From NCBI GenBank assembly GCA_963749365.1, contig CAVVME010000003.1:1605943-1669942 (forward strand): DNA of 64,000 nt, read 5' to 3'. Positions 41,948-49,889 of the stretch are shown here, one piece after another. The position numbers and the translations under genes were made by a program. The stretch comes from WHSW01 sp963749365. Its GTDB lineage: Bacteria > Actinomycetota > Thermoleophilia > Solirubrobacterales > 70-9. Every line of letters starts with the position of its first letter. The first letter of the stretch is position 1. Below the pieces are notes generated by a model, which worked only from the letters and a program-made list of their open reading frames with translations, made no database searches and was not told the origin of the DNA.

Positions 41948-42418
41948 ATGTTCCCCACCCATCGCTCCGTGCGCCTGCTCGCGGCGCTCGCCACCGCCGC
42001 CGCGCTGGTCGCGCTCCCCGCGCTCGCTCCTGCCGGCCAGACGAACACCGTGCAGCTCTCCGCCAAGCTGAAGGGCAACCAGGAGGTGCCGGGGCCCGGC
42101 GATCGGAACGGCAAGGGCGAGGGCTTCGTCTCGGTCAAGGCGAAGAAGGGCAAGCTCTGCTTCCAAATCTCGTGGAAGAAGATCGAGCAGCCGAGCGCCG
42201 GCCACATCCACAAGGGGGCCGAGGGCGTCGCCGGCGATATCAAGGTGCTCCTCTTCGATCAGGCGCCGCCGACCTCGACCGTCGAGGACTGCGTCAAGGG
42301 CCTGAAGAAGAAGCTGCTGAAGCGGATCGCGAAGAGCCCGGAGAAGTTCTACGTCAACCTCCACAACGCCGCCTACCCGGACGGGGCCATCCGCGGCCAG
42401 CTGGGGCTCGCGCTCTAG
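41948..42418 (+). CDS. Secreted CHRD-domain protein
   Basis: 156 residues. Cleavable signal peptide (LLAALATAAALVALPALAPA, about residues 10-29), then a CHRD domain: VQLSAKLKGNQEVPGPGDRN, FVSVKAKKGKLCFQISWKKI, AGHIHKGAEGV, and FYVNLHNAAYPDGAIRGQL at the end. Extracellular; CHRD domains are beta-rich and of uncertain biochemical role. TAGGCT (41905-41910) is the probable -10 box, and GGGAGG precedes the ATG, so this gene has a leader. Confidence 0.88.
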   Translation: MFPTHRSVRLLAALATAAALVALPALAPAGQTNTVQLSAKLKGNQEVPGPGDRNGKGEGFVSVKAKKGKLCFQISWKKIEQPSAGHIHKGAEGVAGDIKVLLFDQAPPTSTVEDCVKGLKKKLLKRIAKSPEKFYVNLHNAAYPDGAIRGQLGLAL

Positions 42419-42430
42419 CCGGCGCTCGAC

Positions 42431-43459
42431 CTACGCTGCGCGGCTGCCGAAGTAGGCCGCCGAGTCGATCCCGCGGTCGAAGCGCGACCAGGTCTCGCCC
42501 TCGGGCAGCTCGCGCTCGATTCGGTCGAAGCTTCCGAGCTTGCCGCCGAGGTTGTCGATTGCGTGCACGAGCGTCGCCTCACGAGTCGCTGGGACCACCG
42601 GCGACCCGTTCTCGTAGCTGCCGTGGTGGGAGAGGATGATGTGGAGCACGGCCTGGGCGAGGTCGGGCTCGAAGCTCCCGATCGACTCGATCTCTCGCCG
42701 GACGAGGTAGTAGCCGAGCGGGATCTCGCCCTGCAGGCGGCCGGCGTCGGTGAGGTCGATCGCCAGCGGGTCGCCGTTGTAGGCCTCGGTCTTGCCGATG
42801 TCGTGAAGCAGCGCGCCGGTGATCGCGACGTCGCGGTCGAGTCCCGGGAAGGCGGCCGTGGCGGCGCTGACCGCCTGGGCGACGGAGACGGTGTGGTCGA
42901 GCAGCCCGTGCGGATAGGCCTGGTGGTAGTACTTGGCCGCCGGCGCAACTCGAAACCGCGCCCAGAGCTGCGAGTCGGGGGCGAAGATGCGCTCGAGCAG
43001 CTCGGCCAGCTGCGGATGCTGGATCGTCGCGATCAGTTCGCGCAGGCCCGCCTCGAGGCTCGTGGCCGAGACGGGAGGGCCCTCGGCGAGCTCGTCGTGC
43101 TCGTACTCGTCCGCGTTCGCGAGCCGGATCGAGTTGAGGCTGATCTTCGCTCCGTACCGAGGATGGATCGAGAACCTCCCCTCGACGAACACGACCGCGC
43201 CCGGCGGCGCGATCTCCCAGCAGTCCTCGATCGCGTCCCAGGCGACCGCTTCGATGGTCCCGGTCCGGTCGGCGATCACCAGGCGGACGAAGTCCTCGCC
43301 GTTCTTGCGGCTCCGTCGCTCGCGCTCGCGAACCGCGAAAGCCGCCGCCACCGCGTCGCCCTCCTCGAGCTGGTTGACGAACGTCCGCCCCGGCGAGGCG
43401 GGCGCCGGAGCTGCCCCGAGTGGAGCTTGAAAAGCGGCTATTTGACCCTGGCTGCTCAT
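42431..43459 (-). CDS. YhaM-like OB-fold/HD-domain exoribonuclease (second copy)
   Basis: 342 residues. The OB-fold (GEDFVRLVIADRTGTIEAVAW, VEGRFSIHPRYGAKISLNSI) is followed by the HD domain with YHQAYPHGLLDHTVSVAQAV, AITGALLHDIGKTEAYNGD and AVLHIILSHHGSYENGSPV. This copy keeps the canonical HDIGK, unlike the paralogue at 11078. YhaM proteins are 3'-5' exoribonucleases. ATG 43459 lies 8 nt after TAAGTT (43473-43468); leaderless. Convergent with the CHRD gene. Confidence 0.9.
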   Translation of the reverse strand: MSSQGQIAAFQAPLGAAPAPASPGRTFVNQLEEGDAVAAAFAVRERERRSRKNGEDFVRLVIADRTGTIEAVAWDAIEDCWEIAPPGAVVFVEGRFSIHPRYGAKISLNSIRLANADEYEHDELAEGPPVSATSLEAGLRELIATIQHPQLAELLERIFAPDSQLWARFRVAPAAKYYHQAYPHGLLDHTVSVAQAVSAATAAFPGLDRDVAITGALLHDIGKTEAYNGDPLAIDLTDAGRLQGEIPLGYYLVRREIESIGSFEPDLAQAVLHIILSHHGSYENGSPVVPATREATLVHAIDNLGGKLGSFDRIERELPEGETWSRFDRGIDSAAYFGSRAA

Positions 43460-43573
43460 CGATTCTCAACTTAGACAGAGGGCCGGACGGCGACGTCCTC
43501 TCCCCCGTGCCTCGTTCGTCCAGTCGCGCGCGGCGCAGACTTTCTGACGTTGTCCGCTCGGCGAGGGCCGCGG

Positions 43574-44482
43574 CTAGGGGAGCGGAGCGACCCGCTCGCC
43601 GGCCGGCGCCGACGCGACCGCCGCCGCGGTGCGCTGGAGCTCGCAGCCGAACTGGGCGCCGAAGACGACCGCGATGTTGCTGATCCAGATCCAGACCAGG
43701 AACACGATCACTCCGGCGAGGCTGCCGTAGGTGTTCGCGTAGGAGCCGAAGTTGGAGACGTAGAGGCTGAAGCCCGCCGAGGCGATCAGCCAGAGCACCG
43801 TCGTCAGCGCGCTCGCGGGCAGGACCCAGCGCAGTCCCTGGTGCTCTATGTCCGGCGAGAAGCGATACAGCAGTCCGATCACTCCGGCGACGACGACGAA
43901 CAGGACCGGCCACTTGGCGATCCCGAACGCGGACCGCGCGGCGTCCGCGAGCCCGAGCTCGTCGGCGATCGCGGTCGCCAACGGCCCGGTGAGCACGAGC
44001 GCGATCAGGACCACGGCGAGGATCACGCAGATCACCAGGGTGAGCAGGAGTTGCAGCGGGCGGAGCTTCCAGAACGGCCGATCCTCGTCCGCGTCGTGGA
44101 TCTCGTTCGAGGCGCGGATGAACGCCCCGACGTAGCCCGACGCGGTCCAGAGCCCGACCAGGATCCCGAGCGCGAGGCCGATTCCGGCCTCGGGGGAATC
44201 GCGGACGATGTTCTCGACCACGGGCTGGACCGTGTCGACCGCCGAGCCCGATCCGAGCTCGTCGGTGATCCGCAGCACCGCGTCGATCGACTCCTCCGAG
44301 CCGAGGATCCCGAGCAGCGAGACGAGCACGATCAGAAACGGAAAGATCGAGAGCACCGAGTAATAGGTGAGCGCCGCCGCGCTATCGGTCAGGTTGCGCT
44401 CGCGGAATTGCCATGCCGAGTCGCGCAGCGCGTGCCACCAGGCGCGCCGGGTGAGATCGGTTGGGCGCTCGACCCGTTCCAT
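43574..44482 (-). CDS. YihY/BrkB family inner-membrane protein
   Basis: 302 residues with about six transmembrane helices. ALRDSAWQFRERNLTDSAAA, LTYYSVLSIFPFLIVLVSLL is the family signature, followed by GLWTASGYVGAFIRASNEIH, LYRFSPDIEHQGLRWVLPAS and YGSLAGVIVFLVWIWISNIA. Once misnamed RNase BN; the function of the family is unresolved. ATG 44482 is preceded 7 nt upstream by TACAAC, a weaker -10 candidate. Confidence 0.9.
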   Translation of the reverse strand: MERVERPTDLTRRAWWHALRDSAWQFRERNLTDSAAALTYYSVLSIFPFLIVLVSLLGILGSEESIDAVLRITDELGSGSAVDTVQPVVENIVRDSPEAGIGLALGILVGLWTASGYVGAFIRASNEIHDADEDRPFWKLRPLQLLLTLVICVILAVVLIALVLTGPLATAIADELGLADAARSAFGIAKWPVLFVVVAGVIGLLYRFSPDIEHQGLRWVLPASALTTVLWLIASAGFSLYVSNFGSYANTYGSLAGVIVFLVWIWISNIAVVFGAQFGCELQRTAAAVASAPAGERVAPLP

Positions 44483-44519
44483 CACCGGGGTTGTACCCGC
44501 TGCGAGTCGATGGGTCGGC

Positions 44520-45071
44520 TTAACGCCTGCGGCCTTGCGCGCCAGGCGAGTCCAGTGGCGAGGGGCGGAATCGAACCGCCGACATCCCGCTGTGCCGGGA
44601 TTGCCACCACAAGGCGACGTTCCCCGGCATCTGACTTCGACGTTCTGCGACATCGCCTACCCCGACAGCCTGGGCGGCTTCGAGGGCCTCCTGTCGCACG
44701 GTGAACGACTGCATCCGCACGAGCTTCCCCTCCCGGTACTGCGCCAGCCAGGCCGCATGCGGGAAGTCGAGCGGCACGTCGCCTCCCCGGCCCCGAGCAT
44801 GCCAAAAGCCCAGGGCCAGAACCCGGTCGTCACCCAGGTCCAGGAACTCCTCCGGTCGCGGCTCGAACTCCTCCCAATCCCGCTTCATGTCCTCGATCCA
44901 CCGCCGCACCCCCTCATGGCCGTGGTAGCTCCGTCCCTCGAGGATGGCCGTGACCGGAATCCACTCGACCTCCGGGTCGAGAAACGCATAAAGGTCGTCG
45001 GCCCCTTCCGTAAAGGCCCGGTTGAATGCCTCGAAAATCCGGCGGGCACTCTCCACGTTCTCCTGCGACAT
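44520..45071 (-). CDS. SnoaL-like (NTF2-fold) protein with tRNA-derived C-terminal extension
   Basis: 183 residues. Residues 1 to about 138 are a SnoaL-like domain: SQENVESARRIFEAFNRAFT, DPEVEWIPVTAILEGRSYHG, HEGVRRWIEDMKRDWEEFEP, ending FTVRQEALEAAQAVG, where family members normally stop. The rest (GNVALWWQSRHSGMSAVRF and beyond) is encoded by a sequence that is partly the 3' end of a tRNA gene, so this tail is probably acquired read-through rather than native protein. Role unknown. Confidence 0.75.
   Translation of the reverse strand: MSQENVESARRIFEAFNRAFTEGADDLYAFLDPEVEWIPVTAILEGRSYHGHEGVRRWIEDMKRDWEEFEPRPEEFLDLGDDRVLALGFWHARGRGGDVPLDFPHAAWLAQYREGKLVRMQSFTVRQEALEAAQAVGVGDVAERRSQMPGNVALWWQSRHSGMSAVRFRPSPLDSPGAQGRRR
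44556..44620 (-). other. tRNA-Phe 3'-end copy followed by a hairpin (tRNA-derived module)
   Basis: 44556-44584 is identical over 29 nt to the 3' end of the tRNA-Phe gene (46102-46130): variable loop, T arm (GGCGG, TTCGATT, CCGCC), 3' acceptor strand and discriminator A. On its 5' side the minus strand has ATCCCG/CGGGAT, a 6-bp hairpin, and before that a GCC-TTGTGGT-GGC mini stem-loop like a His anticodon arm. There is no matching D arm or 5' acceptor strand at normal distance, so it is not a complete tRNA. It is either an attachment-site copy or a dispersed tRNA-like element. Confidence 0.7.
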
Positions 45072-45236
45072 CGCCCGCGCAGTATCTCCGTTGCCGGGGC
45101 ACGCCGTTTTTGCGCAGCGCAGAACGCGAGTGAGCCGGAGACTCGCTCTAAAAAACTGCAGTGGGGCGGTCGGCTGTAGCCTCGGAGCAGTCGGTGACCG
45201 ACGCTGTACGGCTGGTTCGAGAGTCCATCCGACCGG

Positions 45237-45962
45237 CTAAAGGAGAACCGCATGAACGTCGCACTGTGGATCGCTGCCGGAGTGCTGGCCACCGTCCTCC
45301 TGATCAGCACCTCCAAGGCGTTCGTGCCCAGGGAGAAGATCGCCGCCAAGGGCGGCCCCGCCGCGCAATGGGTCGAAGACTTCAGCCCCGGTGCCCTCAG
45401 GGCCATCGCAACCCTCGAACTCCTGGCTGCGGTGGGCCTGATCCTGCCCGCCGCGCTCGACATCGCGCCGGTACTGGTGCCGCTGGCCGCTACCGGTGTG
45501 GCGTTGCTGTTTATCGGCGCGGTCACCATGCGCCTCCGCCGTGGCGAGAGGAGAACGATCGTTCCCGACCTGGTCTATCTCGCCCTGGCCGTATTCGTGG
45601 CGTGGGGCCGCTTCGGGCCCGAGTCCTTCACCGGCTGACCGACGAACACAGTTCGCCGGTACCAGACCGGCCCGCATCAGTTGCGCGGAGCCTGCCTTGC
45701 CGCCTTCGCGAGCGGGTCGTCGGCCAAACCCCACGAGCTTGTAGCGGTTGCTCGTGTCGATCCGCCAGACGCCGATCTTCGACGTGTTCGGGATCGGCGC
45801 GGTCAGGTCGACGTCGCCGCCGTCGAGGCCGGTGAAGCTCGCGTACCGCTCGACCACCACCACCGGCTCGCCCTCCTCGGTCTCGGCCCACTGCCACGGC
45901 TCGACCTCGGCGAGCGGCGGGAACAGCTCGATCACGCGATCGGTCAGCTCGCCTCGGGTCAT
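45237..45962 (-). CDS. Small uncharacterised protein whose frame reads through the DoxX gene antisense
   Basis: ATG 45962 has a strong AGGAGGA ribosome binding site 4-5 nt upstream. The first ~80 residues (TRGELTDRVIELFPPLAEVE, VERYASFTGLDGGDVDLTAP, SKIGVWRIDTSNRYKLVGFG) look like a real small domain that I do not recognise. After about position 45700 the open frame continues for ~155 residues, codon-aligned and antisense to the DoxX gene, in a composition unlike a folded protein. The true stop was probably lost near 45710. Only the N-terminal part should be trusted. Confidence 0.5.
   Translation of the reverse strand: MTRGELTDRVIELFPPLAEVEPWQWAETEEGEPVVVVERYASFTGLDGGDVDLTAPIPNTSKIGVWRIDTSNRYKLVGFGRRPAREGGKAGSAQLMRAGLVPANCVRRSAGEGLGPEAAPRHEYGQGEIDQVGNDRSPLATAEAHGDRADKQQRHTGSGQRHQYRRDVERGGQDQAHRSQEFEGCDGPEGTGAEVFDPLRGGAALGGDLLPGHERLGGADQEDGGQHSGSDPQCDVHAVLL
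45252..45638 (+). CDS. DoxX-like membrane protein
   Basis: 128 residues, four hydrophobic helices: WIAAGVLATVLLISTSKAF, GALRAIATLELLAAVGLILP, IAPVLVPLAATGVALLFIGA and LVYLALAVFVAWGRFGPESF. The spacing and Ala/Leu-rich helices fit the DoxX-like family, whose members support redox or membrane homeostasis; no more specific role is visible. Strong AAAGGAG ribosome binding site 7 nt before the ATG, in contrast to the many leaderless genes around. It lies in the interval bounded by the tRNA-Phe repeats. Confidence 0.8.
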   Translation: MNVALWIAAGVLATVLLISTSKAFVPREKIAAKGGPAAQWVEDFSPGALRAIATLELLAAVGLILPAALDIAPVLVPLAATGVALLFIGAVTMRLRRGERRTIVPDLVYLALAVFVAWGRFGPESFTG

Positions 45963-46101
45963 CGGTCCTCCTGGTTCGACGTCACCCACAGTCTGCGGCC
46001 CCAATCCGTCGGACTCGTGACCTGCAGGGTGTTGACCCAGGGGTTTGACCCGAACGCCGTGCGGCTCCCCGGAGGGCGCCGCAAACCGCTTGGCTATCGG
46101 A

Positions 46102-46174
46102 TGGCGAGGGGCGGAATCGAACCGCCGACACCACGATTTTCAGTCGTGTGCTCTACCAACTGAGCTACCTCGCC
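46102..46174 (-). tRNA. tRNA-Phe (anticodon GAA)
   Basis: 73 nt on the minus strand. The acceptor stem GGCGAGG/CCTCGCC, D arm GCTCAGTTGGTAGAGC, anticodon arm CACGACTGAAAATCGTG with GAA, variable loop GTGTC, T arm GGCGGTTCGATTCCGCC and discriminator A are all canonical. CCA is not encoded. The 3' 29 nt are repeated at 44556. Confidence 0.97.
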
Positions 46175-46186
46175 GCGGCGGAAAGG

Positions 46187-46672
46187 CTAGCGCCGGGTTG
46201 CCGAGAGCGCGGACCTAACCGCGGCCTCCGGATCATCGGCGAGCTCGATCCCGTCGCCGCCGGCGATCGGGGCCGCGGGCTTCAACTGCCAGCTGCGCAG
46301 GGCGACGACCGGGCGGGCGAGCTGGCGCGCATGGGCGATCTCCGAGAGGGTCCCCCACTCGCCCCCGATCGCGATCACAGCCTCGGCCGACGCGACCACG
46401 GCGAGGTTGCGGGCGACCCCGGTCGCAGCGGCGACGACGTGGGTGCAGTGCGGGTTGGCGTCAGCCGGCTCGGCCGAGGGGACGATCCCGATCACGATGC
46501 CGCCGGCGTCCGCGGCACCGCGAGCCGCCGCCTCCATCACCCCGCCCAGCCCGCCGCAGACGAGCACCGCGCCGGCCCGGGCCAGTCGGCTGCCGCACTC
46601 ATCGGCGAGCGCGAGCGCCTCGGGCTCTGCCGCGCGGGCGCCGATCACCGCGACCTGGCGCGCGCGGGTCAC
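46187..46672 (-). CDS. SLOG/TIGR00725-type (LOG-like) nucleotide-binding protein
   Basis: 161 residues. Rossmann-like fold with QVAVIGARAAEPEALALADE, LVCGGLGGVMEAAARGAADA (the GG.G.M..v.rGA nucleotide loop), IGIVPSAE, and VIAIGGEWGTLSEIAHARQL (the GG.GT.sE loop). It belongs to the group related to lysine-decarboxylase-like LOG proteins; the substrate is unknown. GTG 46672 overlaps the mrfA stop by 4 nt, so it is the last gene of folP-mrfA-SLOG. It ends 13 nt before tRNA-Phe, which may be on the same transcript. Confidence 0.85.
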   Translation of the reverse strand: MTRARQVAVIGARAAEPEALALADECGSRLARAGAVLVCGGLGGVMEAAARGAADAGGIVIGIVPSAEPADANPHCTHVVAAATGVARNLAVVASAEAVIAIGGEWGTLSEIAHARQLARPVVALRSWQLKPAAPIAGGDGIELADDPEAAVRSALSATRR

Positions 46673-49023
46673 GCCGCCCGCCCCGGTCGTCGCTCGGCGG
46701 CGATCAGGTTGATGATCGAGTCCATCAGCTCCAGCGAGCCGGCCTTGTGCAGCGGCTCGTTCAGGTTCCCGCACTTGGGGCTCTGGATGCAGGACGGACA
46801 CCCCGCTTCGCACGGGCACTCGCCGACCAGCCGCGCCGCATCGCCGACGAGGCGCTCGAAGAGATCGAAACCACGGCGGGCGATCCCGACCCCGCCGGGA
46901 TGGCCGTCGTAGATAAAGATCGTCGGCTGTCCGGTCTGGAAGTGGACGTTGGTCGAGAGCCCCCCGATGTCCCAGCGATCGCACATCGCGAGCAGCGGCA
47001 GGACGGCGATCTGGCTGTGCTCGGCGGCGTGCAGGGCGCCGAGCAGGGCCTCGGTCGGCAGCGCCGCCGCCCCGGCGAGCTCGTCGGGCAGCACGTACCA
47101 CAGCGCCTGGGTGGGAAAGCTCTGCTCGGGCAGGTCGAGCGCGACGAGGTCGATCACCGAGTGGTCGGCGAGGCTCTTGCGCTGGTAGGCGATCACCTGC
47201 TCGGTGACCGAGACCGACCCGAAGCAGAGCTCGACCGAGCCCTCGGGGACCGGTCCCACCCGGCGTTGCTCGCCGATCGAATCGATGTAGACGGCGGTCT
47301 CCTTCTTCGGCTGCGTGTACCAGTCGCCCTCGAAGGCGTCGACGATCGCTCGCCTCGACTCGACGTCGAGCTCGGCGACCTCGTAGGCGCGCCCGAGGTG
47401 CAGGTAGATCGCTCCGGGGTGCACGGTGCTGAACGCCCGCTCCGCCTCGACCTGGCCGATCAGCTCGCCGGAGGCCCGGTCGACCACCGCGACCGAGTCG
47501 AGCGAGGCCGAGCGCAGCGAGATCTCGCCGGCGGGAAAGCCGGGGCCGCGCGGCAGGTAGCGGCCGTCGCGCGCGCGTCGCAGCTTCCCCTCGCCGACCA
47601 GGGCGTCGGCCCGCTCGCGCCAGCGCCCACCGAGGATCGCGTCGTCGTCGGCCCCGGGCTGGTCGCCGCTGCCGCCGAGCGGCACCTCGTAGGCGGCCGC
47701 GAGCACGTGCGCGGCCTGGATCCGCTCGTTCGCGTGATCGAGGATCGCCGCCTCGACCGGGCGGGCGAGGAATTCCTCGGGGTGGCGGCAGAAGAACTGG
47801 TCGAGCGCGTCCTCGCCGGCAACGTAGAGCGCGATCCCGTCGCTGCGCCGCCCCGCCCGCCCCCACATCTGGCGCAGGCTCGCGACCGTGCCGGGAAAGG
47901 TGACGCAGATCGCCGCGTCGAGCTCGCCGATGTCGATCCCGAGCTCGAGCGCGTCGGTGGCGACGACCGCGAGCAGGTCGCCGCTCGCGAGCCTGGCCTC
48001 GATCTCGCGTCGCTGCCGCGGCGTGTAGCCGGCGCGGTAGGGGGCGATCCGAGCCGCGAGCTGCGGTTCGCCGAGCTCCTCGAGCCGGGTGCGGGCGAAG
48101 CGCTGGATCAGCTCGATCCCGCGGCGGCTGCGCAGGAAGCAGATCGTCCTCGCCCCGTTGATGAGCAGCTCGCTGAGCAACTCGGCCGCCTCCGAGAGGA
48201 CCGAGCGCCGGGTCATCGTCTGCGGGTCGATCACCGGCGGGTTCCAGATCGCGATCCGGCGCCTGGCCTGAGGCGCGCCGTCGGAATCGACGAGCGCGAA
48301 CGAGGTCCCGGTCAGCGCCTCGGCGAGCTCGACCGGGTTGGCGATCGTCGCCGAGGCGAGCACGAAGCGCGGCTGCGAGCCGTACAGCCGCGCCACCCGG
48401 CGTAGCCGCCGCAGCACGTTGGCGACATGAGAGCCGAACACGCCGCGGTAGGTGTGCGCCTCGTCGACGACGACCCACTCGAGGTTGGAGAGGAAGTCGC
48501 CCCAGCCCTTGTGGTGGGAGAGCATTCCCATGCTGAGCATGTCGGGATTGGTGAGCACGAGGTTCGAGCGCCGGCGGATCGCGGGCCTGTCCTCTCGCGG
48601 CGTGTCGCCGTCGTAGATCGCGTGGCGCAGCGGCGCCAGCCCGAGCTCGGAGAGCTTGCGGGCCTGGTCCTGGGCAAGCGCCTTGGTCGGATAGAGATAC
48701 AACGCCCTCGCCATCGGGTCGCGTGTGATCGCGTCGAGGACCGGCAGGTTGAAGCTCAGCGACTTGCCCGACGCGGTGCCGCTGGTGACGATCACGTCGC
48801 CGGCACGGGCTGCGGTCAGCGCCTCGACCTGGTGAGAGTACGGGCGAGCGATCCCGAGCCGAGCGAGCGCCGCGACCAGCTCCGGGCGCAGGTCGCCCGG
48901 GAGCCCTGCGTGGCCCGCCGGATGTGGCTCGCGCTCGCTCGTCGCCACCAGCCGGTCGTCGACCTCGCCCGCCTCGAGCAGGCGCTCCCAGGCCAGCGGC
49001 GGCGCGTCGTCGAGCGCGGTCAT
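46669..49023 (-). CDS. mrfA: MrfA-like DEAD/DEAH helicase with DUF1998 zinc-binding domain
   Basis: 784 residues. Preceding the helicase core: ARPYSHQVEALTAARAGDV. Walker A is VTSGTASGKSLSFNLPVLDA, motif II VVVDEAHTYRGVFGSHVANV, III LASATIANP, V ATDALELGIDIGELDAAICV and VI MWGRAGRRSDG. The C-terminal DUF1998 domain carries the four-Cys cluster CPCEAGCPSCIQSPKCGN. This is the B. subtilis MrfA/YprA and yeast Hrq1 architecture linked to repair of mitomycin-type DNA damage. No MrfB nuclease is adjacent. The ATG overlaps the folP-like stop by 4 nt. Confidence 0.92.
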   Translation of the reverse strand: MTALDDAPPLAWERLLEAGEVDDRLVATSEREPHPAGHAGLPGDLRPELVAALARLGIARPYSHQVEALTAARAGDVIVTSGTASGKSLSFNLPVLDAITRDPMARALYLYPTKALAQDQARKLSELGLAPLRHAIYDGDTPREDRPAIRRRSNLVLTNPDMLSMGMLSHHKGWGDFLSNLEWVVVDEAHTYRGVFGSHVANVLRRLRRVARLYGSQPRFVLASATIANPVELAEALTGTSFALVDSDGAPQARRRIAIWNPPVIDPQTMTRRSVLSEAAELLSELLINGARTICFLRSRRGIELIQRFARTRLEELGEPQLAARIAPYRAGYTPRQRREIEARLASGDLLAVVATDALELGIDIGELDAAICVTFPGTVASLRQMWGRAGRRSDGIALYVAGEDALDQFFCRHPEEFLARPVEAAILDHANERIQAAHVLAAAYEVPLGGSGDQPGADDDAILGGRWRERADALVGEGKLRRARDGRYLPRGPGFPAGEISLRSASLDSVAVVDRASGELIGQVEAERAFSTVHPGAIYLHLGRAYEVAELDVESRRAIVDAFEGDWYTQPKKETAVYIDSIGEQRRVGPVPEGSVELCFGSVSVTEQVIAYQRKSLADHSVIDLVALDLPEQSFPTQALWYVLPDELAGAAALPTEALLGALHAAEHSQIAVLPLLAMCDRWDIGGLSTNVHFQTGQPTIFIYDGHPGGVGIARRGFDLFERLVGDAARLVGECPCEAGCPSCIQSPKCGNLNEPLHKAGSLELMDSIINLIAAERRPGRAA

Positions 49024-49865
49024 CGGCTCGACCCCGAGATCGCGGCCGCGGTCCGCAACGCGTCGAGCGCGGTCACGTCGTGAAGCCGCAGCACGTCCGC
49101 CCCGGCGGCGACCGCGAGCGCGGTCGCAGCCAGCGTCGCCGCCTCGCGCTCGTCCGCCGGCAATCGCCGCTTCCATGAGCCCGCCAGCACGGCGCCGAGG
49201 AAGTCCTTGCGCGAGAGGGCGACGAACAGCGGCCGGCCGAGCACCCGCAGCTCGGCGAGGCGACGCAGCAGCTCGAGGTCGTCGTCGACTGCGAGGTCGA
49301 AGTCGAGCCCCGGGTCGAGTGCGATCTGCTCGCTGTCGATGCCCGCGGCGGCGGCGCGCTCGAGCCGCCCGCCGAACCACTCGAGCAGGTGGGCAACCGG
49401 GTCGTCGTGGCGCGGCGGCGGGCGGTCGACTCGCGGCGGCCCCTCGATCTGCATCAGCACGTACCCGCAGCCGCGCTCGGCGACCAGCTCGAGCATCTCG
49501 GGCTCGCCGCCGCCGATGTCGTTGATCCCCGCCGCCCCCGCGTCGAGCGCTCGCGCGGCGACCTCGGCCGAGAAGGTGTCGGCGAGGACGGGGACCCCGG
49601 ACTCGGCGGCGAGGCGCTCGACCGCCGGCACCAGCCGCGAACCCTCCTCATCCACCGGCACCGGGGGGCCGCTGCGTGCCGCGAGCGCGCCGACGTCGAG
49701 CAGGTCGAACCCCGCCTCGACCAGCTCCAGCCCGTCGGCGAGGGCGCGCTCGGGCGTCTCGCTGCGGGCGCCGGCGAAGAAGGAGTCGGAGGTGACGTTG
49801 ACGATCCCGGCGGCGAGCGGGGGCGGGAGCTCGAGCCGCCGGTTCGCGAGTCGCCAGGTGAGCAT
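49020..49865 (-). CDS. folP: Divergent dihydropteroate synthase-like protein
   Basis: 281-residue TIM barrel of the DHPS family: LAAGIVNVTSDSFFAGARSE, GFDLLDVGALAARSGPPVPV, LADTFSAEVAARALDAGAAG with INDIGGGEPEML, LDPGLDFDLAVDDDLELLRR, and ALSRKDFLGAVL. Several hallmark residues differ from bona fide FolP: the usual GGES, DPGIGFGK and SRKS motifs are altered. It may be a folate enzyme with unusual residues or a DHPS-like protein of other function. ATG 49865 lies 8 nt after TAACTT; leaderless. First gene of a three-gene operon with mrfA. Confidence 0.75.
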   Translation of the reverse strand: MLTWRLANRRLELPPPLAAGIVNVTSDSFFAGARSETPERALADGLELVEAGFDLLDVGALAARSGPPVPVDEEGSRLVPAVERLAAESGVPVLADTFSAEVAARALDAGAAGINDIGGGEPEMLELVAERGCGYVLMQIEGPPRVDRPPPRHDDPVAHLLEWFGGRLERAAAAGIDSEQIALDPGLDFDLAVDDDLELLRRLAELRVLGRPLFVALSRKDFLGAVLAGSWKRRLPADEREAATLAATALAVAAGADVLRLHDVTALDALRTAAAISGSSR

Positions 49866-49889
49866 CGCCGTCTAAGTTAGTGCGGGCCG

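Noticed and set aside
41824..42364. N-terminal extension of PafBC across the CHRD gene
   Set aside because: The extension is antisense to the secreted CHRD protein. GTG 41824 directly precedes the conserved PafB N-terminus and follows a -10 box.
44550..44650. A complete tRNA-His gene on the minus strand
   Set aside because: A GTG triplet in a 7-nt loop and a perfect T arm are present, but there is no D arm or 5' acceptor strand at tRNA distance and the region between the arms is too long.
45072..45251. An RNA gene or riboswitch upstream of DoxX
   Set aside because: The region is somewhat AT-richer (an A-run near 45151) and probably holds the DoxX promoter, but no conserved structure can be recognised.
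47460..48478. 763-residue frame joining part of the mrfA shadow to the SLOG protein
   Set aside because: The upstream part is an out-of-frame translation of mrfA; the real SLOG start is GTG 46672.
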